Shown: piece by piece, positions 1-9,363 of the stretch | How positions within the stretch are numbered: the stretch's first letter is position 1 | Layout of the letters: every line of letters starts with the position of its first letter | Assembly (NCBI GenBank): GCA_963578605.1 | Contig: CAUZEA010000017.1 | Coordinates: 6,709-70,708 of the forward strand | Source of the DNA: JAKVCB01 sp963578605 | GTDB taxonomy: Bacteria; Planctomycetota; Planctomycetia; Pirellulales; Lacipirellulaceae | DNA length: 64,000 nucleotides | Reading direction: 5' to 3' | Program-made: the position numbers and the translations under genes | The notes under the pieces: generated by a model | What the model was told of the DNA's origin: nothing | Database searches by the model: none | What the model saw: only the letters and a program-made list of their open reading frames with translations

Positions 1-690
1 CGTAATCAACACCGTGTAATAGCAGAACCGCATCACGGTGACGGTCGTGCTACCGAGGGAGTCCTGATCGGGGACCTTCGAACCATTCATTCGCCGTGCA
101 ACATACAAGGCACGACCTTTCAGGTAACTGTACACTTTGTGCGGAAGCGTTTGCAGTACAACGTATTCCCACCAGAAACGCCACTTCGGAACCGGGAAAT
201 TCCGCGGGTGGTGACTCAACAAACGGTGCAAGTCAGGGTCTTTTTCCGGATTGTTGACATGGCGGTGATGGCCCCAATGCCCAATGCGGTAATTGCTGAT
301 CACGCCAAAGAATGGAAAGGTAATCAGGAGATTGGCAACAACGTCGTTGAGGACCCTGTTCTTGCAAATCGAGTAGTGGCTTGCTTCATGGACCAGGCAA
401 GACAGTCGGTTCTGCACCCACCCGCCAATCAGGACAATACTTATCCCGTAAACGGCCAGAGCCCAGCCGAGTGAATAACCGTTTGTTTGCACGTAATGAT
501 AGAACGATGTGCAACTGATGATGATCACTGCCAGGAAGGCATACTCGCCGACTAGTACCCACCAAATCGAGGTATTGTTCGGTTTGCACAAGGCCTTGAT
601 CTGTGCATACATCTCGCGACGGCCGAGATCTGTGGTGCGATCGAGCGTTGCCGTTGCGGCGGGATTCACACCCAATTTGCTGTGTTGCAT
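1..690 (-). CDS. Membrane fatty acid desaturase family protein, 3' end outside window
   Basis: This frame stays open from an ATG at 690 to the window edge, giving 230 residues without the C-terminus. It shows the histidine boxes of integral-membrane di-iron desaturases and hydroxylases: HEASH at about residue 95 and GHWGHHRH at about residue 131. Hydrophobic stretches lie before each box (around FLAVIIISCTSFYH and LAVYGISIVLIGG). The family introduces double bonds or hydroxyls into acyl chains or related lipids at the membrane. The third histidine box would lie beyond the edge, so the substrate cannot be judged. The ribosome binding site is weak. A stop five codons upstream of the ATG supports this start. 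Confidence 0.85.
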   Translation of the reverse strand, partial: MQHSKLGVNPAATATLDRTTDLGRREMYAQIKALCKPNNTSIWWVLVGEYAFLAVIIISCTSFYHYVQTNGYSLGWALAVYGISIVLIGGWVQNRLSCLVHEASHYSICKNRVLNDVVANLLITFPFFGVISNYRIGHWGHHRHVNNPEKDPDLHRLLSHHPRNFPVPKWRFWWEYVVLQTLPHKVYSYLKGRALYVARRMNGSKVPDQDSLGSTTVTVMRFCYYTVLIT

Positions 691-787
691 TCGCCTGGCT
701 CGCTATTTGCGACGTGTTCTCGGTACAAGCCAGTTCCTTCAGCAGCGGTACTAAAGAGGGTTGGGCTTTGTGTACCGTATCGTAGTT

Positions 788-853
788 CACTTTACCCAAA
801 CTCACTGGGCCCAAACTCACTGGGCCCAAACTCACTTTGCCCAAACTCACTGG
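788..853. repeat. 15-bp tandem repeat
   Basis: About four and a half copies of a unit close to CCCAAACTCACTGGG, the third slightly diverged (CACTTTGC). It lies upstream of the desaturase gene and in no convincing reading frame. Confidence 0.85.
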
Positions 854-1513
854 CAGCGCCAAACTTTATCCGATCCAACGTTGGGAGGCTAGGACCCCAA
901 GTTGGTCAGCCCAATCCAGATACCCCCTTTTTGGGGTAGGAAAGGAAAAAATCTTTATCGAGGTGTGCCCACAACCGGCAAGGCGTTGGAGACAGGTAAT
1001 CTGGGGGTTGGCGTTTGCAGCCGCCTGGCCCTGTTGGATTGGTGGGAAACCGGTGCGAGCAGGGCCTCGGGAGCTATTTTTGCGGGCTTTTTCAAGGACA
1101 CTATTTTTGCATTTCTTTTGTTTTTCGTGCAAAAACTGGCCCTGCGTCCAAAAATAAATTCCGGAAGAGGCCGCCCGTTGGCGGTGCCTCTAGCTAGCCA
1201 CGGCACGGTGCGCGGTTTGGAACCGCCGAGCGATCTGGGCCCACCGGCGGCGAACGGTCAACCTGGGACAACCGACCATTGCTACCTGCACGACGACGCG
1301 CTGGCCCGCAGAATACCGGCGAAGTAGACCGATCTTGTTTGCCGTGTCTTTCCAGGCCTCGGCATAGGCGCACGATACCCGTGCCCTGCGATTGGGACCA
1401 CTAGCTACAATCGCACCGCTGGCAGTCAAGCAAGACTTTGGCCACGTCGCACCGGTCCTGCAAGACCGGACAACTCGGCTGCCACGAAATGCTCCTTTTG
1501 GGGGGCGCCCCCT
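854..1513. other. Intergenic stretch without recognised gene
   Basis: Open frames here on both strands overlap each other, have low-complexity GC-driven composition and lack ribosome binding sites. I see no gene, RNA or element. Confidence 0.6.
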
Positions 1514-1867
1514 TTACAGCGACGCATGTCCCGCCAGATTGCTGACAGGTTTTTTACCAAGGACTTTACCGGTTTGGCCATCGATCACTACAGCAACAAG
1601 TTCTCCATCAGCCAGGCAGTGAACTTCAACATTAACGCCGTCGTCCAGACGCAACACCGTGGCGTGAACAGCGGTTCCCTTCGTGTTCGCTTCGGCTAAG
1701 GTGGAAGCTGCAGCCAGCGTCATTTTACTTTTGTCCAAGGAACCGGCGAAATATTTTGCGTCTGTGATACACTTACCACAATGCGCGTAAACATTTCGCA
1801 CCTCAATCGCCGCGACCGCCAAACCCACCAGGGTGATGAAACCAAGAGCTAAATTTTTCCGCGACAT
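1514..1867 (-). CDS. Small exported PepSY-like protein
   Basis: A 117-residue protein with an N-terminal signal peptide (basic MSRKN, hydrophobic core to about residue 20, likely cleavage after VYA at 28). The mature protein begins with HCGKC, two cysteines spaced like a redox or metal site at residues 30 and 33. The C-terminal part ends in VVIDGQTGKVLGKKPV, which resembles the end of a PepSY domain; PepSY domains are found in exported inhibitor or regulatory proteins. AGGAGGTG lies just upstream of the ATG. It appears monocistronic. The PepSY assignment is inference from the last 40 residues. Confidence 0.7.
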   Translation of the reverse strand: MSRKNLALGFITLVGLAVAAIEVRNVYAHCGKCITDAKYFAGSLDKSKMTLAAASTLAEANTKGTAVHATVLRLDDGVNVEVHCLADGELVAVVIDGQTGKVLGKKPVSNLAGHASL

Positions 1868-2241
1868 CGTGACACCTCCTACAAGTCAAATGGTATGGGG
1901 AACGAAAACAAACGTTTGGTTGGAGACATGAGTACAATCGATTCGGAAGGCACGGTCAAGACGCCCAGCAGACCCCCAAAACATCTTCAAGCGGAGGTCG
2001 TCGTCGAGCCCGCAGGTGAGGCACCGTGTGGGGGATTTGTAACTATTTGCTGGCATTGGGGTTAAGGTCGGAAGAGTTTGGTGGTTTTTGGGGTCCGCCA
2101 AGGCCACGAGCACACAATTTCCAGCGGAGGTTTAGTCTTTCATTGGTGTCCACCACGTGCGGGAGTGCATCGATTCGCCTGCCTGGGAGGCAACCTACGA
2201 GAAGCAATTCCTATGAAATCGATGAGGAGAGTAAACAGGTT

Positions 2242-3330
2242 ATGTGGAGCACATTACTCAGATTCAACTACCACCGTTTCGCCCCATTAGCAGCCCTGCT
2301 TCTTTGGGCGTCCTTAGGATCAGCGACGGCCAGGGCCCACGATATCCCTACTGACATGGCAACCGCAGCCAATCGGTTTCTCAAGTCGCTTTCACCAGAA
2401 GAGCGCGAACCGGTTGCGATCGATTTCGACACCCAGCGCCGCAAAGGCTGGCATTTCTTTCCGAGCTCGATGATGGAGCAGTACGGCGGCCGCCGCGGGT
2501 TGGAAGTCAAGAAAATGTCGAGCGAACAGCGCGCACTCGCCCATGGTTTGCTCAATACCGCGCTCAGTCATCGTGGTTATCTCCAGGCGATGACCGTGAT
2601 CGCGTTGGAGTCGATCCTGTACGACCTCGAACAGGAAAACCCGATGCGCGACCCGGGAATGTACCACGTAGCGATTTACGGAGAGCCCTCAACCGACAAG
2701 ACCTGGGCGTGGAGTTTTGAAGGGCACCACCTTTCGGTCAACGTCACGCTGGTAGATGGGCAACGGTTTTGTGTGACTCCTTCGTTCTTCGGCAGCAACC
2801 CGGCGATTGTGCCGAGCGGCCCTTTCAAGGGGCTCGATACCCTGGCCAAGGAACAAGGCCTGGGTCGCAAACTGGTGCGGTCTCTTGACTCGCAACAACG
2901 AAAACTGGCCGTCATTGCCGAGCAGGCCCCCCCCGACGTCATTACGAAAGCAGAGGTTCGAGTTCCCGCCGATCAATTTCAACCTCCCCAAGGTATTCCG
3001 TTTGAAAATCTGAATCAAAAACAGCAAGCCATGCTGCTTGAGTTGGTGGACCACTTTGTTCAGAAGTACCGCGAACCGATTGTTCGCCAGATTCGAGAGC
3101 GAACTCCGATTAGCGATGGGAAAGGTATGTTTTTTGCCTGGGCAGGTGGTTTCGAGCCGGGCGAGGGGCATTACTACCGGGTCCAAACGCCTACTTTTTT
3201 GTTTGAGTACGACAATACACAGAACAATGCAAACCATATCCATGCGGTATGGCGTCAATTTGAAGGTGATTTTGGTGAAGATCTCCTTGGGCATCACTAT
3301 CGAACATCACCGCACCATGCGAAAGAGTAA
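2242..3330 (+). CDS. DUF3500 family exported protein
   Basis: A 362-residue protein. The ATG at 2242 is preceded by GAGGAGAG and opens a signal peptide (MWSTLLRFNYHRF then a hydrophobic core ending ATARA). The frame is open further upstream, but that extension has no secretion signal. The body matches DUF3500: the SSMMEQYGGRRGL region, WSFEGHHLSVN, FFGSNPA, and the C-terminal FAWAGG(F)EPGEGHYYRVQ with EYDNTQNNANHIHAVWR. The family is common in planctomycetes and its function is unknown. The last third of this gene is duplicated in damaged form at 6754-7078. Confidence 0.88.
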   Translation: MWSTLLRFNYHRFAPLAALLLWASLGSATARAHDIPTDMATAANRFLKSLSPEEREPVAIDFDTQRRKGWHFFPSSMMEQYGGRRGLEVKKMSSEQRALAHGLLNTALSHRGYLQAMTVIALESILYDLEQENPMRDPGMYHVAIYGEPSTDKTWAWSFEGHHLSVNVTLVDGQRFCVTPSFFGSNPAIVPSGPFKGLDTLAKEQGLGRKLVRSLDSQQRKLAVIAEQAPPDVITKAEVRVPADQFQPPQGIPFENLNQKQQAMLLELVDHFVQKYREPIVRQIRERTPISDGKGMFFAWAGGFEPGEGHYYRVQTPTFLFEYDNTQNNANHIHAVWRQFEGDFGEDLLGHHYRTSPHHAKE

Positions 3331-3799
3331 AACCGTTGCCGCAGGTGCCGTTTGGCTACCGCCGCTCTACGGTGACTTTCCCGGAAACGAACGCAACGCC
3401 GTTCTTTGGGATCGATTCACAGATGATCTGACCGCCACCGACGATTGCCTGTCCAGGGGGGATCAAGTCTGGAGATGACGCGGTCAGCCATGCGGGGTTT
3501 GCTGCAAGGCGCCGTGCCGGCTACGAGCGTTGAATCTCGGCCAGAGAACACCTAGGGTAATTCCGGTGACCACGGCAAAAAAATTGGAGTCAAGGGACGA
3601 AAATACAGGAGGATTTCCCACAACGAGACACGGGGGACGTGCATAATTATAATCAAGGATATTGCGATCCTGGGACCATTTCACGTACATCCGGGGCGAA
3701 AATCGTAAGAGGTATTACCCCAATCGGGTCTACCCAGTTCGGGTCATGGCCTCTGGCTGATACGTCGTTGTCGACCGGGGTTTTTTGAGTACTGTTTCA
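3331..3799. other. Intergenic stretch without recognised gene
   Basis: Frames here are shadows of the DUF3500 gene or short composition-driven ORFs. Immediately before 3800 there is a T run (3780-3786) but no clear promoter. I see nothing else. Confidence 0.5.
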
Positions 3800-6659
3800 A
3801 TGAACCGACAGCACCTCGGCCGGCCGGAAACTCGTGGTCCTTTGCGCCACCGGCGGCTTCATGTTGAACGACTCGAAGACCGTCAAATGCTCTCGGGTAC
3901 GCCCGGCGATTTTGATGCCAGTGGCCTTGTTGACGCTGCCGACTATACGGTCTGGCGGGACGACCTGGGCAGCGAGATCGCGCTGGTCAATGACAACGGG
4001 TTGGGCGTGCCAATTGGTCAGACCCATTACGAGCTGTGGAAAGCAAACTTTGGAAGTTCGGCGACCGTGACGGTCTTCTGGGACGATCTGGAGGACGCAG
4101 CGAATGGGCAGTCGGACCCCACCGCCCAGATCGGGATGTGGGGCGATGGGGACGGGAGCGAGAACGGGATCGTTCGCGACGTGCACAGTCTCGGAATCCC
4201 CGCGCCGCCGGGAGGGGGCAGGAGAGTCCTCTAGGTGCTCAAAGAGGGTGTTGGCAACACCTGGCCGCGGACGCCCCGGATAGGGGACGCCGGCAGCGTC
4301 GTCCACGCAGAATGGGACTGGTACGCGGTGGCCAACGGCTCCGACTACTACGTGTATGGCTTACTGGCGGAGACAAGCCACTTGAACTGCGGCCGACCTG
4401 ACTGCGGCTGGGCACCGAACATACAGGATCGGGGGCCGGACGCGACCGGTCCGTATCTCCAGAGTTCGTACGCCCATGAAGGAACGTGGATTGACCACGG
4501 CACCACGATCCCGAAGCTGGCCCGCGGTGAATGGCATCATATAGAGATCGATTACACCTTGGGTGATGATGGCAGCATGTTCTTGACCGTGGATCACGGC
4601 TCCCCGGTGAACCTGCCCGGGCCGTGGGGGTGGGACGCGGTGGGGAACCCAGGCCATGCCCACAGTCGCAGGGTGGTGGACGAGATGTGAGGGGCGGTCT
4701 GGTATAACAACGCCGCCGGCGCGACCCGATACCTGGACAATGTGCTCATCACCTATTCGGTGGGTATTGACGAGTTGTATTTGCGGGTCCCTCAGGCCTT
4801 TCCCCTTCTCGCCTCCGAGCGGTCCGTATTGTCAACAACGGGCTTGCACCTCGGACCGGCACTGTGACCTTCAGGTCCCTTCACGTCGGGGGGGGGCGAC
4901 CTGGGCGAGCCGCACCCGGTCCAGTTGGTTCCTGGCCAGACGATTCTTCGGTCCAGTTGGTTCCTGGCCAGACGATTCTTGTGGAGCAACCCTGGACAGC
5001 GGGGCCCAGCGGGGAGCACACGATCATCGTGCGCCTCGAGTATGATGGCTCAGACGCGCCCCTCGAGGCTATACAGACCGTCAACGTCGTCAAGCGGCCC
5101 CTTCATCTTCACTACTGGGACTCCTGCCCCGGACTGGACTACGCCAGCGCGGTCATGTTCTCTGGCAGCGGTCAACTCATGGACGAGGAGAGCTTCATTG
5201 ATTACTGGACCAACCGCGGCGTGCTGGTCCTTCCCTGGACCGGTGGGATCTGCTGTACCAATAGCAAAACCGTCGACGACATGGCCCAGGACTGGGTCGG
5301 CGCATACCGCACCGGATTCGACGGGGTCACCATTGATGAGTTCGGTAGCTAGGCTGGCCAGTTCCTCGGCGATGTGATCATCCGAGCCCGCGAGCTGGAG
5401 CCACAAAGCTATTTCGCCGTCGACGCCATTGCCGTGGGGGACGCTATGGCTGAGGACTTGCGCCAAGCCGTCGACCTTGTCATGGTGGAAGTGTACCCGG
5501 TTAGCGCCGTTGACGGATATGCTCGGATCGAAGACCGTGTGCAAGGGGCTATCGACCGCGGGCTGGGCGATAAAACAGTGGCTGCCCTCGGTATAGACGG
5601 CTTCGGCATCACCACTGATCTGGAGCTGCGGCGGCAGCTTCATTTCACCCGCTACACCTTTCCCAATATGAACGGGATTGCCTTCTTCGGCACCATGCGC
5701 GAGCTGGTCCCTGCACACAATAAGTTGTTGCCCCAATTCTACATCGGTCCCGTCCTGCGGGTTACTGCTCGCCCCCAGGGCAGCGGGAGCCGGGTGGAGG
5801 TGCTCAACATCGGCACGGCCGACGCGTCCACCACGCAGGTTCAAGTGCAGAGGGAAGGCGACCCATCCAATAAGATTTCGATTCAGGTGCCCCCGCTTGC
5901 GGTGGGCCAAACGCATGTTGCGTACATTACCCAGCCAAACGTGGTGCCGGTCACCGAGTACCGGGAAGACACCCCGATCCTTGGACCGCCCCTGCTGTGG
6001 GAAGAGGAACCGGCGGAGCTGCGGCCCAATGCCGCGACCCCTTGCCTGACGCCTGGGCCGGTGATCAGTACGGTCAGTGAAAGCTTTAGCACGATGCCAC
6101 CGTTACAGTTGGAGACCGACACGTCCGGCAGCGTCGTAGCCGCTTCCTATTCGCTCCACCCACGCAAGGGTATACCTCGCAGCTGGAATTCGACCTGCGA
6201 TTGGATCGCGATGGGTTCTATGGCGGCTTCTCGGTGATGCTCCAAGACCACGGCGGCCAGTCACAGATCGGATACGGCCTTGGCCGCAGCGACTACCAGC
6301 CAGGCGTTTACTCCCAGGTGGGGATTCGCAACTATGACGGGGTGGTCGTGCGTGAATCTCCCGCGCCGTACCTCTTGCGCGGTGTGAACTGCTGCGTCAA
6401 GCTGCTGTACCACGCAGAGGGGTATGTGCGGTTTTCCTTCCGCGATGGGTCCGGCGTGGTCTGGGATACCGGCGAGATTCCCACCTACAGTCCGATGCGG
6501 TTTGACTGGTTACGGTTTGAAGTGGTCCCCAACAGTGGGTACGTCGAGTGGCGAAGCGGACAAGGGGCCATGTACCTGGAGGGGGGGATATCTCCCAGTG
6601 TCGGTTATGTCATTTCCGGATTCGTGGACAACATCTTGTTCACCACCTTCTTCCGGTAA
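3800..6659 (+). pseudogene. Decayed exported protein with dockerin-like N-part and barrel-like domain
   Basis: One long gene can be followed across several lesions. The ATG at 3800 opens a protein with RLEDRQMLSG, a planctomycete surface-protein N-terminal signature, then a dockerin-like segment (DFDASGLVDAADYTVWRDD). Reading continues through in-frame stops at 4232 (TAG), 4688 (TGA) and 5350 (TAG). The frame changes near 4800-4822, in a run of nine G at 4888-4896, in a 32-bp duplication at 4917-4980, and near 6145-6170. The middle part (YWDSCPGLDYASAVMF, GFDGVTIDEFGS) looks like a TIM-barrel glycoside-hydrolase-like fold, and the end like a beta-sandwich. About 950 residues if repaired. The number of lesions argues for a pseudogene; assembly error in one draft region is the alternative. 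Confidence 0.75.
4917..4980. repeat. Exact 32-bp tandem duplication
   Basis: Two adjoining identical 32-bp units (4917-4948 and 4949-4980). Because 32 is not a multiple of three, the duplication shifts the frame. It returns reading to the frame lost at the G run at 4888-4896, so VQLVPGQTIL appears once in each frame. Confidence 0.9.
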
Positions 6660-6753
6660 TGCCGGCCGCAGGTCAGCTGAGCTAGGCCTGGGCGAGGATG
6701 ACCCCCAGGGAGATCAACAGGGTCAGGCGGTGCCCCCTTGACAGCGATCCATG

Positions 6754-7078
6754 TCCCCCCGACGTCATTACGGAAGCTGAGGTTCGAGTTCCCGCCGACC
6801 AATTTTACCCTCCCCAAGGTATCCCGTTTGAAAATCTGAATCAAAGACAGCAAGCCATGCTGCTTGAGTTGGTAGCCCACTTTGCTCAGAAGTACCGCGA
6901 ACCGATTGTCTGCCAGATTCGAGAGCGAACTCCCATCAGCGATGGGAAAGATATGTTTTTTGCCTGGGCAGGTGGTTTCGAGCCGGGCGAGGGGCATTAC
7001 TACCGGGTCCAACCCGTTGCTTTTTTGTTTGAGTACGACAATACGCAGGACAACGCAAACCAAATCGATACGGTATAG
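6754..7078 (+). pseudogene. Fragment of a second DUF3500 gene
   Basis: The DNA and its translation (from PPDVITEAEVRVPADQ to EYDNTQDNANQIDTV) closely match the C-terminal part of the DUF3500 gene at about 2932-3260. The N-terminal two thirds are missing, and a TGG codon of the intact gene is TAG here (7076-7078). Similarity stops soon after. It is therefore a non-functional remnant. The two copies bracket the decayed gene at 3800-6659, which suggests a local duplication or recombination event. Confidence 0.85.
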
Positions 7079-7187
7079 CGCCAACTGGATGCATGGTAGA
7101 AGGGGCGTACCCCTGGAGGACTGGTCGTGTTAAGCTGTTGGCCCCCGCCCTGCTTCACCTTCCTGTTTCTCCCCCTGTTCTGCCCCT

Positions 7188-9002
7188 ATGCGTCGCAACG
7201 ATATTCGGAACATTGCCATCATTGCCCACGTTGACCACGGTAAGACCACGTTGGTCGACTGTTTATTGCGTCAAAGCGGCGAATTTCGTGCCAGCCAGTT
7301 GGTTGGCGATTGTATCCTCGACTCGAATGACCTGGAGCGAGAGCGCGGAATCACCATCCTGGCCAAGAACATCGCGCTGCATTACCAGGGCGTCAAGATC
7401 AATCTGATCGACACTCCAGGGCATGCGGACTTTGGTGGCGAAGTCGAGCGCGTGCTGCGTATGGCCGACGGTGCGCTCGTGTTGGTCGACGCGTCCGAGG
7501 GCCCCATGCCACAAACGCGGTTTGTGCTGTCGAAGGCGTTAGCGTGCGACTTGCAGCCAGTGGTGGTGATCAACAAAATCGACAAGCCAGATGCCCGCCC
7601 GCACGAGGTGTTGGATGAAACCTTGGAGTTGTTGCTGGATCTCGGCGCTGAGGAAAGGTTGGCAGACTTCCCGCACATTTTTGCGACCAGCAAGGAAGGT
7701 TACGCCACGCATGATCCTAACCAGCCAGGCGAGTCGATGCAGCCTCTTTTGGAGATGATGCTTGATTCGGTCCCGGGCCCCCGAGCAGATCTCGATTTGC
7801 CACTGCGGATGTTAGTCACCACGCTTGATTGGTGCGATTATGTCGGCCGGATTGCGATTGGGAGAATTCATGCGGGTTCGGTTCGTGCGGGGCAAAAAGT
7901 GGCTTTGATGCAGGCGCACGATTCGATGGTCCAGGCCACGGTCTCTGAAGTGCATCTGTTCGATAAGCTTGGCCGCATGCGAGTTGAGGAAGCGACCGCC
8001 GGCGACCTGGCGGCCCTGGTGGGTCTCCAAGGGGTGGCGATTGGCGACACGATTAGTGATCCCGAAAGGCGGCAGGCCCTTCCCCGGGTCGAGGTCGACA
8101 AGCCGACGATCCAAATGATGTTTGGGATCAATACTTCGCCGCTTGCTGGCCGCGAAGGCAAGTACGTGACGACTCGACACCTGGCCGATCGATTGACAAA
8201 GGAACTCGAGCGAAATGTTGCTCTTCAGGTGAAACCGCTCGCGGGAACCGATTTTTTGCAAGTTTCGGGCCGTGGCGTGTTGCACCTGGCTGTACTCATT
8301 GAGACGATGCGCCGCGAAAGTTTTGAGCTGTCAATTGGCAAACCGCAGGTGGTGTTGCAGAACAATCGTGGGATAAAAGAGGAGCCGTTTGAGAGTTTAG
8401 TTGTGGAAGTGCCACACGACAAACTTGGCCCGGTGATGGAGTTGGTAGGTGCCCGGCGAGCGCAAACAATTGAGATGACAACTCATGGTGACTACAGCTA
8501 CGTCGTGTTTTCGATTCCATCGCGGGGGCTTATTGGTTTGCGTACCCGCCTGTTGAATGCCACGCAAGGTACGGCCATTATCCATCATCGCTTTGATTGT
8601 TATCGTCCTATGGAAGGTGACATGCCCGGTCGATCGAATGGAGTCCTGGTGTCGATGGTATCCGGGCAGGCAGTTGCATTTGGGCTTGATGGTTTGCAGG
8701 AACGGGCGGAAATGTTTGTGGAGCCTGGCGATGTGGTCTATGAAGGAATGATTGTTGGTGAAAATAGCCGCTTGGGTGACATGTCGGTCAACCCGACGAA
8801 GGAAAAGAAGCTGACGAACATTCGTGCTGCCGGTAGTGATCGCAATATTCTTCTCAAGCCCCCACGGAACATCTCACTCGAAGTTGCACTCGAATACATC
8901 GCCGAAGACGAATTGGTCGAAGTGACTCCAACGAAACTCCGCCTGCGGAAAGTCCTGCTCAAGGAAACCGACCGACGCCGCGCTGCACGACGTGGTGCTT
9001 GA
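7188..9002 (+). CDS. typA: Ribosome-binding GTPase TypA/BipA
   Basis: A 604-residue translational GTPase of the usual TypA/BipA length. The G domain is complete: P-loop HVDHGKTT near residue 15, switch I with ERERGITI, DTPGHADFGGEVER, NKIDKPDARP and the ATS(K) motif. Domain II, the EF-G-like domains (GRGVLHLAVLIETMRRE; SRGLIGLRT) and the TypA-specific C-terminal region (GMIVGENSR, KLTNIRAAGSD) follow. TypA acts on the ribosome, with roles in 50S assembly and stress adaptation. No Shine-Dalgarno sequence is visible before the ATG, as is common for planctomycete genes. The gene appears intact and vertically inherited. Confidence 0.97.
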   Translation: MRRNDIRNIAIIAHVDHGKTTLVDCLLRQSGEFRASQLVGDCILDSNDLERERGITILAKNIALHYQGVKINLIDTPGHADFGGEVERVLRMADGALVLVDASEGPMPQTRFVLSKALACDLQPVVVINKIDKPDARPHEVLDETLELLLDLGAEERLADFPHIFATSKEGYATHDPNQPGESMQPLLEMMLDSVPGPRADLDLPLRMLVTTLDWCDYVGRIAIGRIHAGSVRAGQKVALMQAHDSMVQATVSEVHLFDKLGRMRVEEATAGDLAALVGLQGVAIGDTISDPERRQALPRVEVDKPTIQMMFGINTSPLAGREGKYVTTRHLADRLTKELERNVALQVKPLAGTDFLQVSGRGVLHLAVLIETMRRESFELSIGKPQVVLQNNRGIKEEPFESLVVEVPHDKLGPVMELVGARRAQTIEMTTHGDYSYVVFSIPSRGLIGLRTRLLNATQGTAIIHHRFDCYRPMEGDMPGRSNGVLVSMVSGQAVAFGLDGLQERAEMFVEPGDVVYEGMIVGENSRLGDMSVNPTKEKKLTNIRAAGSDRNILLKPPRNISLEVALEYIAEDELVEVTPTKLRLRKVLLKETDRRRAARRGA

Positions 9003-9160
9003 CAGCCGTTGGTCATGGTTTTCCTAGCAGTGGGATCAGGAACGTACATGCGTTTCTTGCTGGCGGACTGTTTCGCGGCAACAGTCTGATTGAAGGCCGT
9101 TGCCGTAAATGAAAGCAAACTGATTCTCGGAGCACCCCGTTTCACCTGGAGGATTTTCCA

Positions 9161-9343
9161 ATGACAAAAGAACCAATGTCGAAATCGCGGGAAGAGTATG
9201 CCCAACTGATCGAACATATCACCCTTCCCGATTCGCCGGTCGGGATTGATGCAAAACTAACCCACGCGATCATTATCGATTACCTGCAGCAAATTGCGGG
9301 CCGACTCGACAAGATCGAATTGCAGATCAACGGCCAGCGGTAA
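9161..9343 (+). CDS. Small conserved-looking protein of unknown function
   Basis: A 60-residue soluble, acidic protein behind a strong ribosome binding site (GGAGGATTTTCCA then ATG). The C-terminal half, from about DYLQQIAGRLDKIELQI, is predicted helical with heptad-like spacing and could dimerise. It follows typA by 158 bp on the same strand. I do not recognise a family; the ribosome binding site and clean protein-like composition support it as a real gene. Confidence 0.65.
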   Translation: MTKEPMSKSREEYAQLIEHITLPDSPVGIDAKLTHAIIIDYLQQIAGRLDKIELQINGQR

Positions 9344-9363
9344 GCGAACCCGGGTAGCCAGCG

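Noticed and set aside
386..862. 158-codon leftward frame with VSLGP repeats
   Set aside because: Another minus-strand frame carries an unambiguous desaturase with histidine boxes; this frame only reads the 15-bp repeat and desaturase DNA out of phase.
5050..5916. 288-codon leftward open frame
   Set aside because: It is antisense to the barrel-like part of the decayed gene, whose rightward translation is clearly protein-like; no ribosome binding site.
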